Below, in pieces: positions 34,454-43,517 of a stretch of 64,000 nt of DNA. The stretch lies in the NCBI RefSeq assembly GCF_014194975.1, contig NZ_JACIAY010000004.1:310001-374000 (forward strand), read 5' to 3'. Under the pieces are notes generated by a model. That model ran no database searches, was not told the DNA's origin, and was given only the letters and a program-made list of their open reading frames with translations. The position numbers were made by a program, and so were the translations under genes. This DNA is from Sphingomonas sp. BK580 (GTDB lineage: Bacteria; Pseudomonadota; Alphaproteobacteria; Sphingomonadales; Sphingomonadaceae). How positions within the stretch are numbered: position 1 is the stretch's first letter; each line of letters starts with the position of its first letter.

Positions 34454-34913
34454 GCTAACTTCGGTGACCCTTCCTGTCGTTCCCCGGCGGACGCCGGGGC
34501 GCAGGTGGGTGGGCACCAGTAGCAGCGTCGACGGTCAGCCGATCAAGCGGTCGCCGCCGTGCCAGCCACTTACCTGTCTACCTCGTCACCTTCGGAGAGG
34601 TTGTGGGTCAACCGCGCCGTCAGCCTCGCGACCGGCCGGGTGGCGTGGCTCGGCTGATCCGAACTCGAGATGCTCATCTTCGTGGAGTGGCTCGCCCCAC
34701 CGGTGATCCCGGGCTCGACCCGGGATCCCCGGTCCGCGAGGCCGCGGGCGTAACCCTCTCGGTAGATCAAACCGGGTCGAGCCCGTGATGACCGGGAGGG
34801 CGAGGAGGCGGTTCTCCTCATCGCCGCGCATTTCCCGCCCGAGAGCCTAGCGACAGATCAGACCACCGCGAACGCACGCCCCCTTTGTGGGTCGTCGCCC
34901 CGCTCACTCCCGC
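34454..34913. repeat. Repeat-rich intergenic region after tRNA-Leu
   Basis: No gene is supported in these 460 bases. A REP-like palindrome lies at about 34480-34516 (core CCCCGGCGGACGCCGGGG). Two facing copies of another palindrome family lie at 34699-34733 (GATCCCGGGCTCGACCCGGG) and 34769-34797 (ACCGGGTCGAGCCCGTGATG). The latter pair can fold into one long hairpin. They may end transcription toward the DUF4170 gene, which ends on the opposite side. Confidence 0.65.
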
Positions 34914-35132
34914 TCACGCGGTGAGGTCGGGCTCCAGCAGGCGGTGCAGGTGCACCACCACATACTTCATCTCAGCGTCGTCGACGGTGCGCTGCGCGGC
35001 GGCGCGCCACGCTTTCTCGGCGCTGGCGTAATCGGGGAAGACGCCGACGATGTCGATCGAGGAGAGGTCGGCGAAGTCGAGCGTGCGCGGATCGCTCACG
35101 CGTCCACCGAAGACGAGGTGCAGCTTGCTCAT
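34914..35132 (-). CDS. DUF4170 domain protein
   Basis: A 72-residue protein with the DUF4170 layout: LHLVFGGRVSDPRTLDFADL, then GVFPDYASAEKAWRAAAQRT, then AEMKYVVVHLHRLLEP. The family is small, widespread in alphaproteobacteria and of unknown function; it looks like a soluble alpha/beta fold. AGGAG precedes the ATG by a good distance. It stands alone between repeats and the stress operon. Confidence 0.85.
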   Translation of the reverse strand: MSKLHLVFGGRVSDPRTLDFADLSSIDIVGVFPDYASAEKAWRAAAQRTVDDAEMKYVVVHLHRLLEPDLTA

Positions 35133-35310
35133 GGGGCGGCTCCTGAGAGGGTGAGTGGCGACCGATCGCCGCCGCGTGACCCGAACAGGCGAGAGCAGCC
35201 GACACGACGCGTGCGACTGCTCTCCTGGTTCCCGTGCGCTGTCGGTGCCGCGGTGCCGATCACCTGTTGTGAGACCGCCCTTAGCGCCACCCGCCGCGCG
35301 ATAGAAGGGG

Positions 35311-35766
35311 TCAGCTGGCGCTCTTCACCTGCTCCTTGCCTGCCCTGGCCGCGGCGGCACCGGCGCTGGTCGCCGCCTTCACAACGCCTTGGAAAAGCGA
35401 CTTCGCCTGGCCGCGCGCGGCATCCGGCGTGAGCCCGAGCTGCTCGATCTCATTCCGCCCGGCCTCCTTGGCGGCGGCGAAGGCGGCGGTCGCCGCAGCG
35501 CTGACCTTCTTGCCTACCGGCGCGAGCAGGTCCTTCTCACGCTGGCCGCGCGGGATCACCGCCGCGAGCAACGCCCCGAGCGCGAGCCCGCCGACGACCA
35601 GCCCGAGCGGGTTGGCCTCGAGCGTCTCGGCGGTGGCATGTGCCGCGTCGCTGGCGCGGTGGCGCGCGCTCTCATAGGCATGCGCCGCCTTGTCGCGTGC
35701 CTGGTCCACACCGTCGCGAAGGCGGCCGTTGGTGTCGTCGTGATCATGCTGCTGATGGTCGGTCAT
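35311..35766 (-). CDS. Membrane-anchored stress-type protein
   Basis: A 151-residue protein. A charged, His/Asp-rich N-terminus and a helix with many Ala, Arg and Asp residues (20-50) lead to a hydrophobic segment at about 52-72 (NPLGLVVGGLALGALLAAVI). A basic, Ala-rich helical tail with GRNEIEQLGLTPDAARG follows. The pattern of amphipathic helix plus NPLGLVVGG resembles DUF883 (ElaB/YqjD) proteins, which tether ribosomes or other partners to the membrane. It is the last gene of a four-gene operon beginning at 36967. Confidence 0.75.
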   Translation of the reverse strand: MTDHQQHDHDDTNGRLRDGVDQARDKAAHAYESARHRASDAAHATAETLEANPLGLVVGGLALGALLAAVIPRGQREKDLLAPVGKKVSAAATAAFAAAKEAGRNEIEQLGLTPDAARGQAKSLFQGVVKAATSAGAAAARAGKEQVKSAS

Positions 35767-35803
35767 GGTCTCTATCCTCTCGGCCTGGCGGACGACGTTG
35801 ATG

Positions 35804-36079
35804 TCATGATTTCTTTCGGCTCAGCACGCGTGCGATCCGCTTTCGGTTGAGGAAAGCGAGCAGCAGCGCGCCGGCACCGGCGACGGTGGCGGGATTGCGC
35901 CGCGCTGCCTCGAGGCTGGCGCGCGCGGCCCGGTTGCCGCCGCCCAGCACCTCGGCCTTGGCCGCGGTGACCAGCCGTCGCGGCTCGAGCTCGGCCTGGA
36001 GCGCCCCGACCGTGCCGTTCAGCCGAGCGCGTGCCTCGGCCGCTCGGGCTTCGGCGGCGGTGACGTCGGCGCCGCTCAT
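35804..36079 (-). CDS. DUF3618 domain protein
   Basis: A 91-residue protein matching the DUF3618 pattern: EARARLNGTVGALQAELEPRR, helical region, then a hydrophobic end (NPATVAGAGALLLAFL) followed by basic residues NRKRIARVLSRKKS. These proteins are membrane-anchored helical proteins of unknown function. The ATG overlaps the stop of the holin-like gene by 4 nt (ATGA), so it is part of the same operon. Confidence 0.82.
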   Translation of the reverse strand: MSGADVTAAEARAAEARARLNGTVGALQAELEPRRLVTAAKAEVLGGGNRAARASLEAARRNPATVAGAGALLLAFLNRKRIARVLSRKKS

Positions 36080-36417
36080 GCGCCCGGCCTCGCGTTGAGT
36101 CGCGAACGGCCCGCCAACCCCAGCACGAGCGCGACGAGCAGGACGGTGCCCACCACCGCGGCGGTAGCCAGGCCGGGGCCGATCAGCGTCGCGAGCGTCA
36201 GCACCAGGCCGACGAGCAGGGTGATCAGCGCCGCGAGCGCGAGCACACCCGCGACGGCGAACAGCACCGCGGCCTTCTTGTAGCGGGTCGCCGCGGCGCC
36301 CGCCTTGGCCTTGGCGAGTGCGATCTCGGCCCGGGCCACGTCACGCGCGTCGTGCGTGAGCCGTGCGACGAGATGGGGGATGCTGGGCTCCCCGATCACC
36401 GGTTCACGAAGGTCCAT
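36076..36417 (-). CDS. Phage holin superfamily / YqjE-like membrane protein
   Basis: A 113-residue inner-membrane protein with an N-terminal amphipathic helix (HLVARLTHDARDVARAEIAL) and two transmembrane segments (AVLFAVAGVLALAALITLLV and LATAAVVGTVLLVALVLGLA). It fits the phage holin 3-6/DUF1469 family, of which E. coli YqjE is a member. Despite the name, chromosomal members are not lysis proteins as far as known. It is the second gene of the operon and starts 4 nt after the preceding stop. YqjD-YqjE pairs in E. coli are stress-regulated, an apt parallel. Confidence 0.85.
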   Translation of the reverse strand: MDLREPVIGEPSIPHLVARLTHDARDVARAEIALAKAKAGAAATRYKKAAVLFAVAGVLALAALITLLVGLVLTLATLIGPGLATAAVVGTVLLVALVLGLAGRSRLNARPGA

Positions 36418-36421
36418 CGCG

Positions 36422-36967
36422 TCAGGCGTCGCGCTGATCGAGGCCCGCGCTCAGCAGCCGCGCGACGACGAAGCCCACGCTCGCGGCGACGCCCACCGCC
36501 ACCGCGGGGCTCTTGCGCACCAGCTCGCGCGCGTCGGCGAGCAGGTCGTCCACGCTCTTCTCGTCGATCGCGCTGGTGAGACCCTGGACGCGATCGGCGG
36601 CGCCGCGCGCATATTGACCATATTGGTCGCCCAGCTTGTCGTCGACCTGCTGCGCGGCGTCGCGCAGCAACTGCGACAGCTGACCGAGCGCGTCGGTCGC
36701 CTTGGCCTTTCCGTCCTCGGCGAAGAGGCGCGCCTTGTCGGCGGCCTGCTCGCGTCCCTTGGCGACATTGTCGCGCAGCGCCTGCTTGGCACCGGCAACG
36801 GTGCTGCCTGCCTCGCCCGCGTCATCGTTCGATCCGCTCTCGGGCGAGAAATCCACGCCGGCATCCTTCAGCGGCGCGGCGGGGGTGAAGCTCGCGTCGG
36901 CGGGCGGCGGCGTAATATCGCCGTCGCTGATCGGCTGCGCGGTGTCGCGGTCCTGCTGGTCGGCCAT
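36422..36967 (-). CDS. DUF883-like membrane-tethering protein, operon head
   Basis: A 181-residue protein from ATG 36967, preceded by GAAGGAT. The first 60 residues are disordered and acidic. A long Ala/Lys/Asp-rich helical stretch follows (GKAKATDALGQLSQLLRDAA, then QQVDDKLGDQYGQYARG), then DDLLADARELVRKSPAVAVG and a hydrophobic end. The C-terminal arrangement is like DUF883 (YqjD/ElaB) proteins. The frame extends upstream antisense to eno, but only this part is coding. It is the first gene of the EcfG-like-promoter operon. Confidence 0.78.
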   Translation of the reverse strand: MADQQDRDTAQPISDGDITPPPADASFTPAAPLKDAGVDFSPESGSNDDAGEAGSTVAGAKQALRDNVAKGREQAADKARLFAEDGKAKATDALGQLSQLLRDAAQQVDDKLGDQYGQYARGAADRVQGLTSAIDEKSVDDLLADARELVRKSPAVAVGVAASVGFVVARLLSAGLDQRDA

Positions 36968-36996
36968 GATCCATCCTTCCCTGGTCGAAGTCGAAC

Positions 36997-37021
36997 AACC
37001 GGCACCGCTCGCCCGGGTTCC
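36997..37021 (-). promoter_or_regulatory. Candidate EcfG-type stress promoter of the membrane operon
   Basis: On the minus strand GGAAC (37021-37017) is followed after exactly 16 nt by GGTT (37000-36997), matching GGAAC-N16/17-(C/G)GTT. It lies 30 nt upstream of the operon's first ATG at 36967, a proper spacing for promoter and leader. This is the best-placed of the three sites seen. Confidence 0.7.
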
Positions 37022-37087
37022 CTCGCGTTGCAGCCAAACGCGGTGATCGCTACACGCGGCGGCGTCGCCGTTGGGGCAGCAAGCTAA

Positions 37088-38380
<1,293 letters not shown>

Positions 38381-38397
38381 GGGGGCTTGCCAAGGAC

Positions 38398-38742
38398 ATG
38401 GCGGCGCGCGAGAATCGCGCCGCCATGGTCGCCCGCAAACCCGATCGTCTCCGGACCACGCTCCGCTCCGCCGCGCTGCCCGCGCTGGCGGTGACGATCA
38501 TGCTGTTCTTCGGCGCCTATGCGATCTTGGGGCCGAACGGCGTGCTCGCGCTGGGCGACTACAAGCGCCAGCTCGCGGCGCGCGAGCGGCAGTTCTCCGC
38601 GCTCGACGCGCGCCGCGAGATGCTGCGCAACCGCGTCGCGCTGCTCGACCCGCGGCATGCCAATCCCGACATGGTGGACGAGCTCGTGCGCAAGGAACTG
38701 AACGTGGCGCATCCCGACGAGGTGATCGTCCCGCTGAAGTGA
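38398..38742 (+). CDS. ftsB: Septum formation initiator (FtsB/DivIC family)
   Basis: A 114-residue single-pass cell-division protein from ATG 38398; an ATG at 38425 is possible and neither has a strong ribosome site. After a basic cytoplasmic tail comes one transmembrane helix (LPALAVTIMLFFGAYAILG) and a periplasmic coiled coil (LAARERQFSALDARREMLRN, then RVALL). DELVRKELNVAHPDEVIV is the conserved C-terminal part. FtsB links FtsL and FtsQ in the divisome. It follows eno by 17 nt and is likely co-transcribed. Confidence 0.85.
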   Translation: MAARENRAAMVARKPDRLRTTLRSAALPALAVTIMLFFGAYAILGPNGVLALGDYKRQLAARERQFSALDARREMLRNRVALLDPRHANPDMVDELVRKELNVAHPDEVIVPLK

Positions 38743-38788
38743 GCGGGCGGTGTCGTGAGTGTGGCGGCACGCCCACCCCGCAACTGTG

Positions 38789-38877
38789 TTCCCCGGCGAA
38801 GGCCGGGGCTCAGGTGGGAGACGGTTGTGAGTGATCACTACGGCCTTCCCAACTGGGCCCCGGCCTTCGCCGGGGCA
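38789..38877. repeat. Inverted pair of REP-like palindromes
   Basis: Two facing copies at 38789-38820 and 38844-38877 have cores CCCCGGCGAAGGCCGGGG and CCCCGGCCTTCGCCGGGG with flanks CAGGTGGG and CCCAACTGGG. They lie between the convergent ftsB and hydrolase genes, so they may act as a bidirectional terminator. The best-preserved pair in the window. Confidence 0.8.
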
Positions 38878-38931
38878 CTAACTCCTTGGGATAAGGGAGC
38901 GCTTCAACCCGGCTCGCGCTCCCCGCTCCTG

Positions 38932-39756
38932 TCACCGTCCCAAAAACGTCAGCAAATCGCGCGTCAGGCGCTCGCTCTCGGTCGCGAACAGCCCGTGCGG
39001 GGCGCCGTCATATTCCACCAGCTGCGCGTTCTGGATGCCGCGTGCCGCCTGCCGCGCGCTGGCGTCGATCGGAACCGTCTTGTCGCCGGTGCCGTGCAGG
39101 ACGAGCGTCGGCACGCGGAAGGCGGGCAGGTCACCGCGAAAATCGGTGTGGCCGAAGCTCTCGGCGCATTTCAGCGTCGGCTGTAGCCCGGCCTGCATCG
39201 CCAGCCGCCACGCCCAGTCGAGCGTCGCCTCGCTGACCGGGCTGGTGACGTAGCCCACACCGAAAAAGTCCTTGAAGAAGGTGCGGAAGAAGTTCGGCCG
39301 GTCCTTCAGGATGCCGTTGGCGATGCCCTGAAGCGTCTCCTCGGGCACGCCGTCGGGATTGTCGTCGGTCTTGAGCATATAGGGCACGACCGAGCCGATC
39401 AGCGCCGCCGATATCACGCCCTTGCCGTCGTAGCGCGACTGGTAGCGCGCCACCTCGCCGCCGCCCATGGAGAAACCCACCAGCGTGACGTCCTGGGTCG
39501 CGCCCGCCGCCTCGAGCACGTCGTTGAGATCGTCGGTGAGCGTGTCATAGTCGTAGCCGCCCCACGGCTGGCCCGAGCGGCCGAAGCCGCGGCGGTCATA
39601 GGCGATCGCGCGGAAGCCGGCGTCGGCCAACGCCTTCATCTGCGGGTCCCAGCTGTCCGACGAGAGCGGCCAGCCGTGGATCAGCACCACCGGCCGGCCC
39701 TCGCCCCAGTCCTTGACGTACAGGTCGGTGCCGTCGCGCGTCTTGACGTAGGGCAT
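38932..39756 (-). CDS. Alpha/beta-hydrolase (chloroperoxidase/haloperoxidase-like)
   Basis: A 274-residue hydrolase started at ATG 39756 behind AAGGAG; an upstream in-frame extension has no conserved sequence. The nucleophile elbow is VGFSMGGGEVARY and the oxyanion region IHGWPLSSDSWDPQM. The acid is in LVLHGTGDKTVPID and the His in YDGAPHGLFATES. The arrangement matches cofactor-free chloroperoxidase-type esterases. Substrate unknown. A stress-type promoter lies just upstream, so expression in the general stress response is likely. Confidence 0.9.
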   Translation of the reverse strand: MPYVKTRDGTDLYVKDWGEGRPVVLIHGWPLSSDSWDPQMKALADAGFRAIAYDRRGFGRSGQPWGGYDYDTLTDDLNDVLEAAGATQDVTLVGFSMGGGEVARYQSRYDGKGVISAALIGSVVPYMLKTDDNPDGVPEETLQGIANGILKDRPNFFRTFFKDFFGVGYVTSPVSEATLDWAWRLAMQAGLQPTLKCAESFGHTDFRGDLPAFRVPTLVLHGTGDKTVPIDASARQAARGIQNAQLVEYDGAPHGLFATESERLTRDLLTFLGR

Positions 39757-39787
39757 GGGCTCGCTCCTTGGGAAACTAAGCCACGTT

Positions 39788-39812
39788 AACCGCCGCCCCG
39801 CGGCCCCGTTCC
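39788..39812 (-). promoter_or_regulatory. Candidate EcfG-type stress promoter of the hydrolase
   Basis: On the minus strand GGAAC (39812-39808) is followed after 16 nt by GGTT (39791-39788). It lies 32 nt before the hydrolase ATG at 39756. It has the same form as those at 5909 and 36997, all with GGTT as the -10 part. It runs into the last codon of aroB, whose stop is at 39815. Confidence 0.65.
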
Positions 39813-39814
39813 GC

Positions 39815-40972
39815 TCAGCCGGTCGCACCCACGGCAGCGCTCGCCGCGGCGCGCGGCTGCGCGGCGAGGAACGTCGTCACGTCGCCGAGCGCCACGCCGC
39901 GGTCGAGATAGGTCTGGCCGATGCCGTGCGCGAGCAGGAAGGGCAGGGTGCCCGCCTCCATCTTCTTGTCGTGGCGCATATGCTCGACCAGCCGCTCGGC
40001 CGGCGCGTCGATGCCCGCGGCGGCGAGCCCGTCGGGCAGGCCGCTCGCGCGCCAGTGCGCCGCCACGCGCTCGGCGTCAGCGACGGGGCAGCGTCCGGTC
40101 GCGACCGAGAAGGCGAAGGCGAGCGCGCAGCCCGCCGCGACGGCCTCGCCGTGGAGCAGGCGATCGGAGAAACCCGCCTCGGCCTCGAGCGCGTGGCCGA
40201 AGGTGTGGCCGAGGTTGAGCAAGGCGCGGCGACCGTTGGTCTCATGCTCGTCCTCGGCGACGATCCGCGCCTTGGCGGCGACCGCGTGCGCGATGGCGTG
40301 GGTGCGCGCGGCCGCGTCGCCGGCGAGCAGCGCGGCGCCGTGGCGCTCGCACCAGGCGAAGAAGTCGGCGTCGTCGATCAGCCCGTATTTGACCACCTCG
40401 GCATAGCCGGCGCGGACCTGCCGCGGCGGCAAGGTGTCGAGCACGTCGGGGTCGATCAGCACCAATCGCGGCTGGTGGAAGGCGCCGATCAGGTTCTTGC
40501 CCGCGCGCGCGTTGATCCCGGTCTTGCCGCCGACCGACGAATCCACCTGCGCCAGCAGCGTGGTCGGGATCTGCACGAAGCGGCAGCCGCGCTTGAGGAT
40601 CGCGCTGGCGAAGCCGACCAGGTCGCCGATCACCCCGCCGCCGAGCGCCACCACATGGTCGCCGCGCTCGACCCCGAGCGCGAGCAGCTGGTCGGTCAGC
40701 TTCTCGAGCGTGGCCCAGCTCTTCGACGCCTCGCCCGCGGGGAGCACGATCGAGCGGTGGCCGACCCCGACCGAGTCGAGCGCGCTGCCCAGCGCAGCGA
40801 GATGGTCGGGGACGTTGACGTCGGCGACGATCACGAGCGGGCGCCGCCCCGCCAGCGGCGCGAGCCACTCGCCGGCGCGCGTCAGCAGACCGGGCTCGAT
40901 CACCACGTCATAGCCGCGCTCGCCGAGCCGTACGGGGACGGTGACGCGCGCGCCGGTCTGCTCGATACTCAT
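39815..40972 (-). CDS. aroB: 3-dehydroquinate synthase
   Basis: A 385-residue NAD-dependent enzyme, the second step of the shikimate pathway. Motifs are PAGEASKSWATLEKLTDQLL, VALGGGVIGDLVGFASAILK, RFVQIPTTLLAQVDSSVGGK, TGINAR and GKNLIGAFHQP. The Zn ligands are in AEVVKYGLID, NLGHTFGHALE and LHGEAVAAG. The ATG overlaps the aroK stop by 4 nt. A longer frame upstream overlaps aroK and the divergent gene and is not coding there. Its last bases abut the hydrolase promoter. Confidence 0.96.
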   Translation of the reverse strand: MSIEQTGARVTVPVRLGERGYDVVIEPGLLTRAGEWLAPLAGRRPLVIVADVNVPDHLAALGSALDSVGVGHRSIVLPAGEASKSWATLEKLTDQLLALGVERGDHVVALGGGVIGDLVGFASAILKRGCRFVQIPTTLLAQVDSSVGGKTGINARAGKNLIGAFHQPRLVLIDPDVLDTLPPRQVRAGYAEVVKYGLIDDADFFAWCERHGAALLAGDAAARTHAIAHAVAAKARIVAEDEHETNGRRALLNLGHTFGHALEAEAGFSDRLLHGEAVAAGCALAFAFSVATGRCPVADAERVAAHWRASGLPDGLAAAGIDAPAERLVEHMRHDKKMEAGTLPFLLAHGIGQTYLDRGVALGDVTTFLAAQPRAAASAAVGATG

Positions 40973-41520
40973 CTGCCCAGGGCCTCCAGGATCGCGCGCA
41001 CGGTCGTCTCGTGCGGGGCGTTGGCGCTGGCGACGCGAAGATGCGCCAGCGCGTAGAGCGGGTTGCGGACGGCGGCGAGGTCCCGCAGCACCGCCGCCGG
41101 GTCGCGCCCGCGCAGCAGCGGGCGCGTGTCGCGACGGCGCACGCGCTCGGCCAGCACCTCCACCGGCGCGTCGAGCCAGATCGCCAGCGCCTCGGCCAGG
41201 ATCAGCGCGCGCGTCTCGTCGTTGACGAAGGCGCCGCCCCCGGTAGCGATCACCTTGGGACGACCGTCGATCAGCCGCTGGATCACGCGGCGCTCGCCGT
41301 CGCGGAAATAGGCCTCGCCGAACTGCGCGAAGATGTCGCTGATCGACATGCCCGCGGCGGACTCGATCTCGGTGTCGGCGTCGACGAAGGGCAGGCCGAG
41401 CCGCGTCGCCAGCCGGCGCCCGACGGTGGACTTGCCCGCGCCCATCAGCCCGACCAGCACGATCGGCTGGCCGATCCAGGCGGCTCCTCGTTCGCGCGGG
41501 GCAGGCGGGCTTTGCAACAT
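40969..41520 (-). CDS. aroK: Shikimate kinase
   Basis: A 183-residue P-loop kinase that phosphorylates shikimate. Walker A is GLMGAGKSTVG, shikimate-binding DADTEIES follows, with GEAYFRDGERRVI and TGGGAFV, and the lid RDTRPLLRGRDP. It forms the aroK-aroB operon with 4-nt overlap. It diverges from the membrane-peptide gene at 41618, about 100 nt away. The ribosome site for ATG 41520 is weak. Confidence 0.95.
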   Translation of the reverse strand: MLQSPPAPRERGAAWIGQPIVLVGLMGAGKSTVGRRLATRLGLPFVDADTEIESAAGMSISDIFAQFGEAYFRDGERRVIQRLIDGRPKVIATGGGAFVNDETRALILAEALAIWLDAPVEVLAERVRRRDTRPLLRGRDPAAVLRDLAAVRNPLYALAHLRVASANAPHETTVRAILEALGR

Positions 41521-41617
41521 CGTCGGCAGGGCTATACAGCGCCTTCATGCCCCGGCAACAGCGTGCGCGCCGCGCGCTTCTCCCGGGGCGGTTGGGCGCG
41601 TGCGCGATGGGGTATCC

Positions 41618-41755
41618 ATGTCTCGGTTGATCGTCTCGGTGGTGGTGTTGCTGGTGATCGTGCTCGGCGCCCTGTTCTTCCTCGCCGGGCGCGCGACCGA
41701 GCAGCCGACGACGCGGGTCGAGAAGGCGGTCGAGCTTGGCAACCTCGCGAACTAG
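41618..41755 (+). CDS. Short single-pass membrane protein
   Basis: A 45-residue protein from ATG 41618, with GGGG shortly before it. It is nearly all one transmembrane helix (LIVSVVVLLVIVLGALFFLA) followed by a short polar tail with TEQPTTRVEKAVELG. Its end overlaps the start of the 593-residue gene by 20 nt, which suggests coupled translation. No family recognised. Confidence 0.6.
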   Translation: MSRLIVSVVVLLVIVLGALFFLAGRATEQPTTRVEKAVELGNLAN

Positions 41756-43517
41756 GCGCGCGCTCGTCGCGGGCGCCGCGGCGCTCGCGATCGGTGCCGC
41801 CGCGGCGGCGCAGCAGAGCCCCGAATCGCTGCTCCCGCCGGGTTTCGGCGACAACGCGCCGTCGCCCACACCGTCTCCGGCGCCCTCTGCGGCCGCGCCC
41901 GCGCCGGGCGCGTCGGGGGCGACGCCTGCCACCGCGCCGCGCGTCACTGCGACGACGCCGGCGGGCCCGCTGCCGCCGCTCCCGCCGCTGGCGATGCCGA
42001 CGCCGGGCGCGACGCCCACGCCGGCCGCGCCGCGGTACGAGATGCCCGCCTTCGCGCGGCGCTCGCTCGCGCAGCTCGGTCCCAGCGACAGTTTCGCCGC
42101 GGACGCCTTCGCCGGTTCCGACGGCCGCTACGTCGAGCGGCTGATGCGGCGGCTGTCCGCGCCGCTGCCGTCGCGCTGGCTCCAGATCGCGCTGCGCCGG
42201 CTGCTCGCCGCCGAGCTGGTCACGCCCGCGCACGTCAACGGCGCCGACTTCGCCGCCGAGCGCGCCTGGCTGCTGTTGCGCATGGGCGAGTCGGTCACCG
42301 CGCGCGCGGTGGCGCAGTCGGTCGATCTGGACCGGGTCACCCCCAAGCTGCGCCAGGTGTGGATGCAGGCCGCGCTCGCCACCGCCGACCCCGCCGCGCT
42401 GTGCGCGCTGGCGCCGGGCGCGGGCGACAGCGAGCGCGGCTGGATCGTCGCGCGCGCGATGTGCGCCGGGCTCACCGGCACCGCCAAGACGCAGCCGCTG
42501 CTGGCCGACATCCGCCGCCGCCGCGTCGCCAGCGGCATCGATCTCCAGCTCGCGCAGAAGGTGATGGGGGCGGGGCTCGACAGCCGGCAGGCGATCACGA
42601 TCGAGTGGGCGCCGGTGACCCAGCTCACCGCGTGGCGCTTCGGCCTCGCCACCGCCACCGGCGTCGCGGTGCCGGGCGAGCTCTACGACACGGTCGGCCC
42701 GCAGGTCACCGCGTGGCGCGCGCTCGCGCCGGCGATCCCGCTCGCCGAGCGTGCCGCGGTCGCTGACCGGGCGGCGGCGATGGGGGCGCTGTCGTCGGCC
42801 GCGTTGGTCGACCTCTACTCGGCACTCGCCGACGGCGACGACGTGCCCGCGCCGCTGGCGCGCACCGCCAACGATCTGCGCGACGCCTATGTCGGCGACA
42901 GCCTCGACACGCGGCTGGGCGCGATGGCGCGGCTGTGGGACGCGGCCGAGACGCCGGCGGCGCGCTACGGCCGCCTGATCCTCACCGCGCGCGCCGCGGC
43001 GCGGCTGCTGCCGGCGGGCGAGGTGGAGCAGGCCGACCGGCTCGTCGCCTCGATGCTGAGCGCGGGGCTGGACCGCACCGCGCAGCGCTGGCGCGGCCAC
43101 GTGCGCGCCGGCAGCGACGCCTGGGCGATGCTGCTGCTGGCCGACCCCGACGGCGGCGCGCGCGGTGCCAGCCCGCGCGACTATGCCCCGAGCGGCGCCA
43201 ACGCCGAGCGCAAGAGGCAGCTGTTCTTCGCCGCGCTCGCCGGCCTGGGCGACGTGCCCGCCGCCGATCTGGCGGACGAGGGCGAGCGCTTCGACGTGCC
43301 GGTCACGCGCGTCGACAGCTGGACGCGCGCGCTCGATCAGGCGGTGGCGGCGCGTCGGCAGGGCACCGTGCTGCTGCTCGCCGCGGTCGGTCTGCAGGCG
43401 CGCGGCTGGGAGACCGTGCCGGCGGCGTCGCTCTACCGCGTCGTCGCGGCGCTGCGCGCGGTCGGGCTCGACGGCGAGGCGCGGATGATCGCGGCCGAGG
43501 CGATCGCGCGGCTGTGA
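41736..43517 (+). CDS. Exported protein of unknown function upstream of xerD
   Basis: A 593-residue protein that I do not recognise beyond its being common next to xerD in alphaproteobacteria, where it is sometimes called antifreeze-like. It starts at TTG 41736, with AAGG nine bases before. The signal region (ALVAGAAALAIGAAAAA) is followed by a Pro/Ser/Thr/Ala-rich linker at about 30-100 (SPTPSPAPSAAAPAPG). The rest is a helical, Ala/Leu/Arg-rich solenoid with no clear repeats. It overlaps the xerD start by 4 nt. No catalytic motif seen. Confidence 0.7.
   Translation: MATSRTRRALVAGAAALAIGAAAAAQQSPESLLPPGFGDNAPSPTPSPAPSAAAPAPGASGATPATAPRVTATTPAGPLPPLPPLAMPTPGATPTPAAPRYEMPAFARRSLAQLGPSDSFAADAFAGSDGRYVERLMRRLSAPLPSRWLQIALRRLLAAELVTPAHVNGADFAAERAWLLLRMGESVTARAVAQSVDLDRVTPKLRQVWMQAALATADPAALCALAPGAGDSERGWIVARAMCAGLTGTAKTQPLLADIRRRRVASGIDLQLAQKVMGAGLDSRQAITIEWAPVTQLTAWRFGLATATGVAVPGELYDTVGPQVTAWRALAPAIPLAERAAVADRAAAMGALSSAALVDLYSALADGDDVPAPLARTANDLRDAYVGDSLDTRLGAMARLWDAAETPAARYGRLILTARAAARLLPAGEVEQADRLVASMLSAGLDRTAQRWRGHVRAGSDAWAMLLLADPDGGARGASPRDYAPSGANAERKRQLFFAALAGLGDVPAADLADEGERFDVPVTRVDSWTRALDQAVAARRQGTVLLLAAVGLQARGWETVPAASLYRVVAALRAVGLDGEARMIAAEAIARL

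Noticed and set aside
35133..35235. Possible EcfG promoter before the DUF4170 gene
   Set aside because: GGAAC is present at about 35225 on the minus strand, but the only CGT-type element is 18 nt away and reads CGTC, outside the 16-17 nt spacer rule.
40973..42019. Upstream extension of the aroB frame
   Set aside because: The extension overlaps aroK and the divergent 41618/41736 genes and is low-complexity; AroB begins at 40972 with the ATGA overlap.
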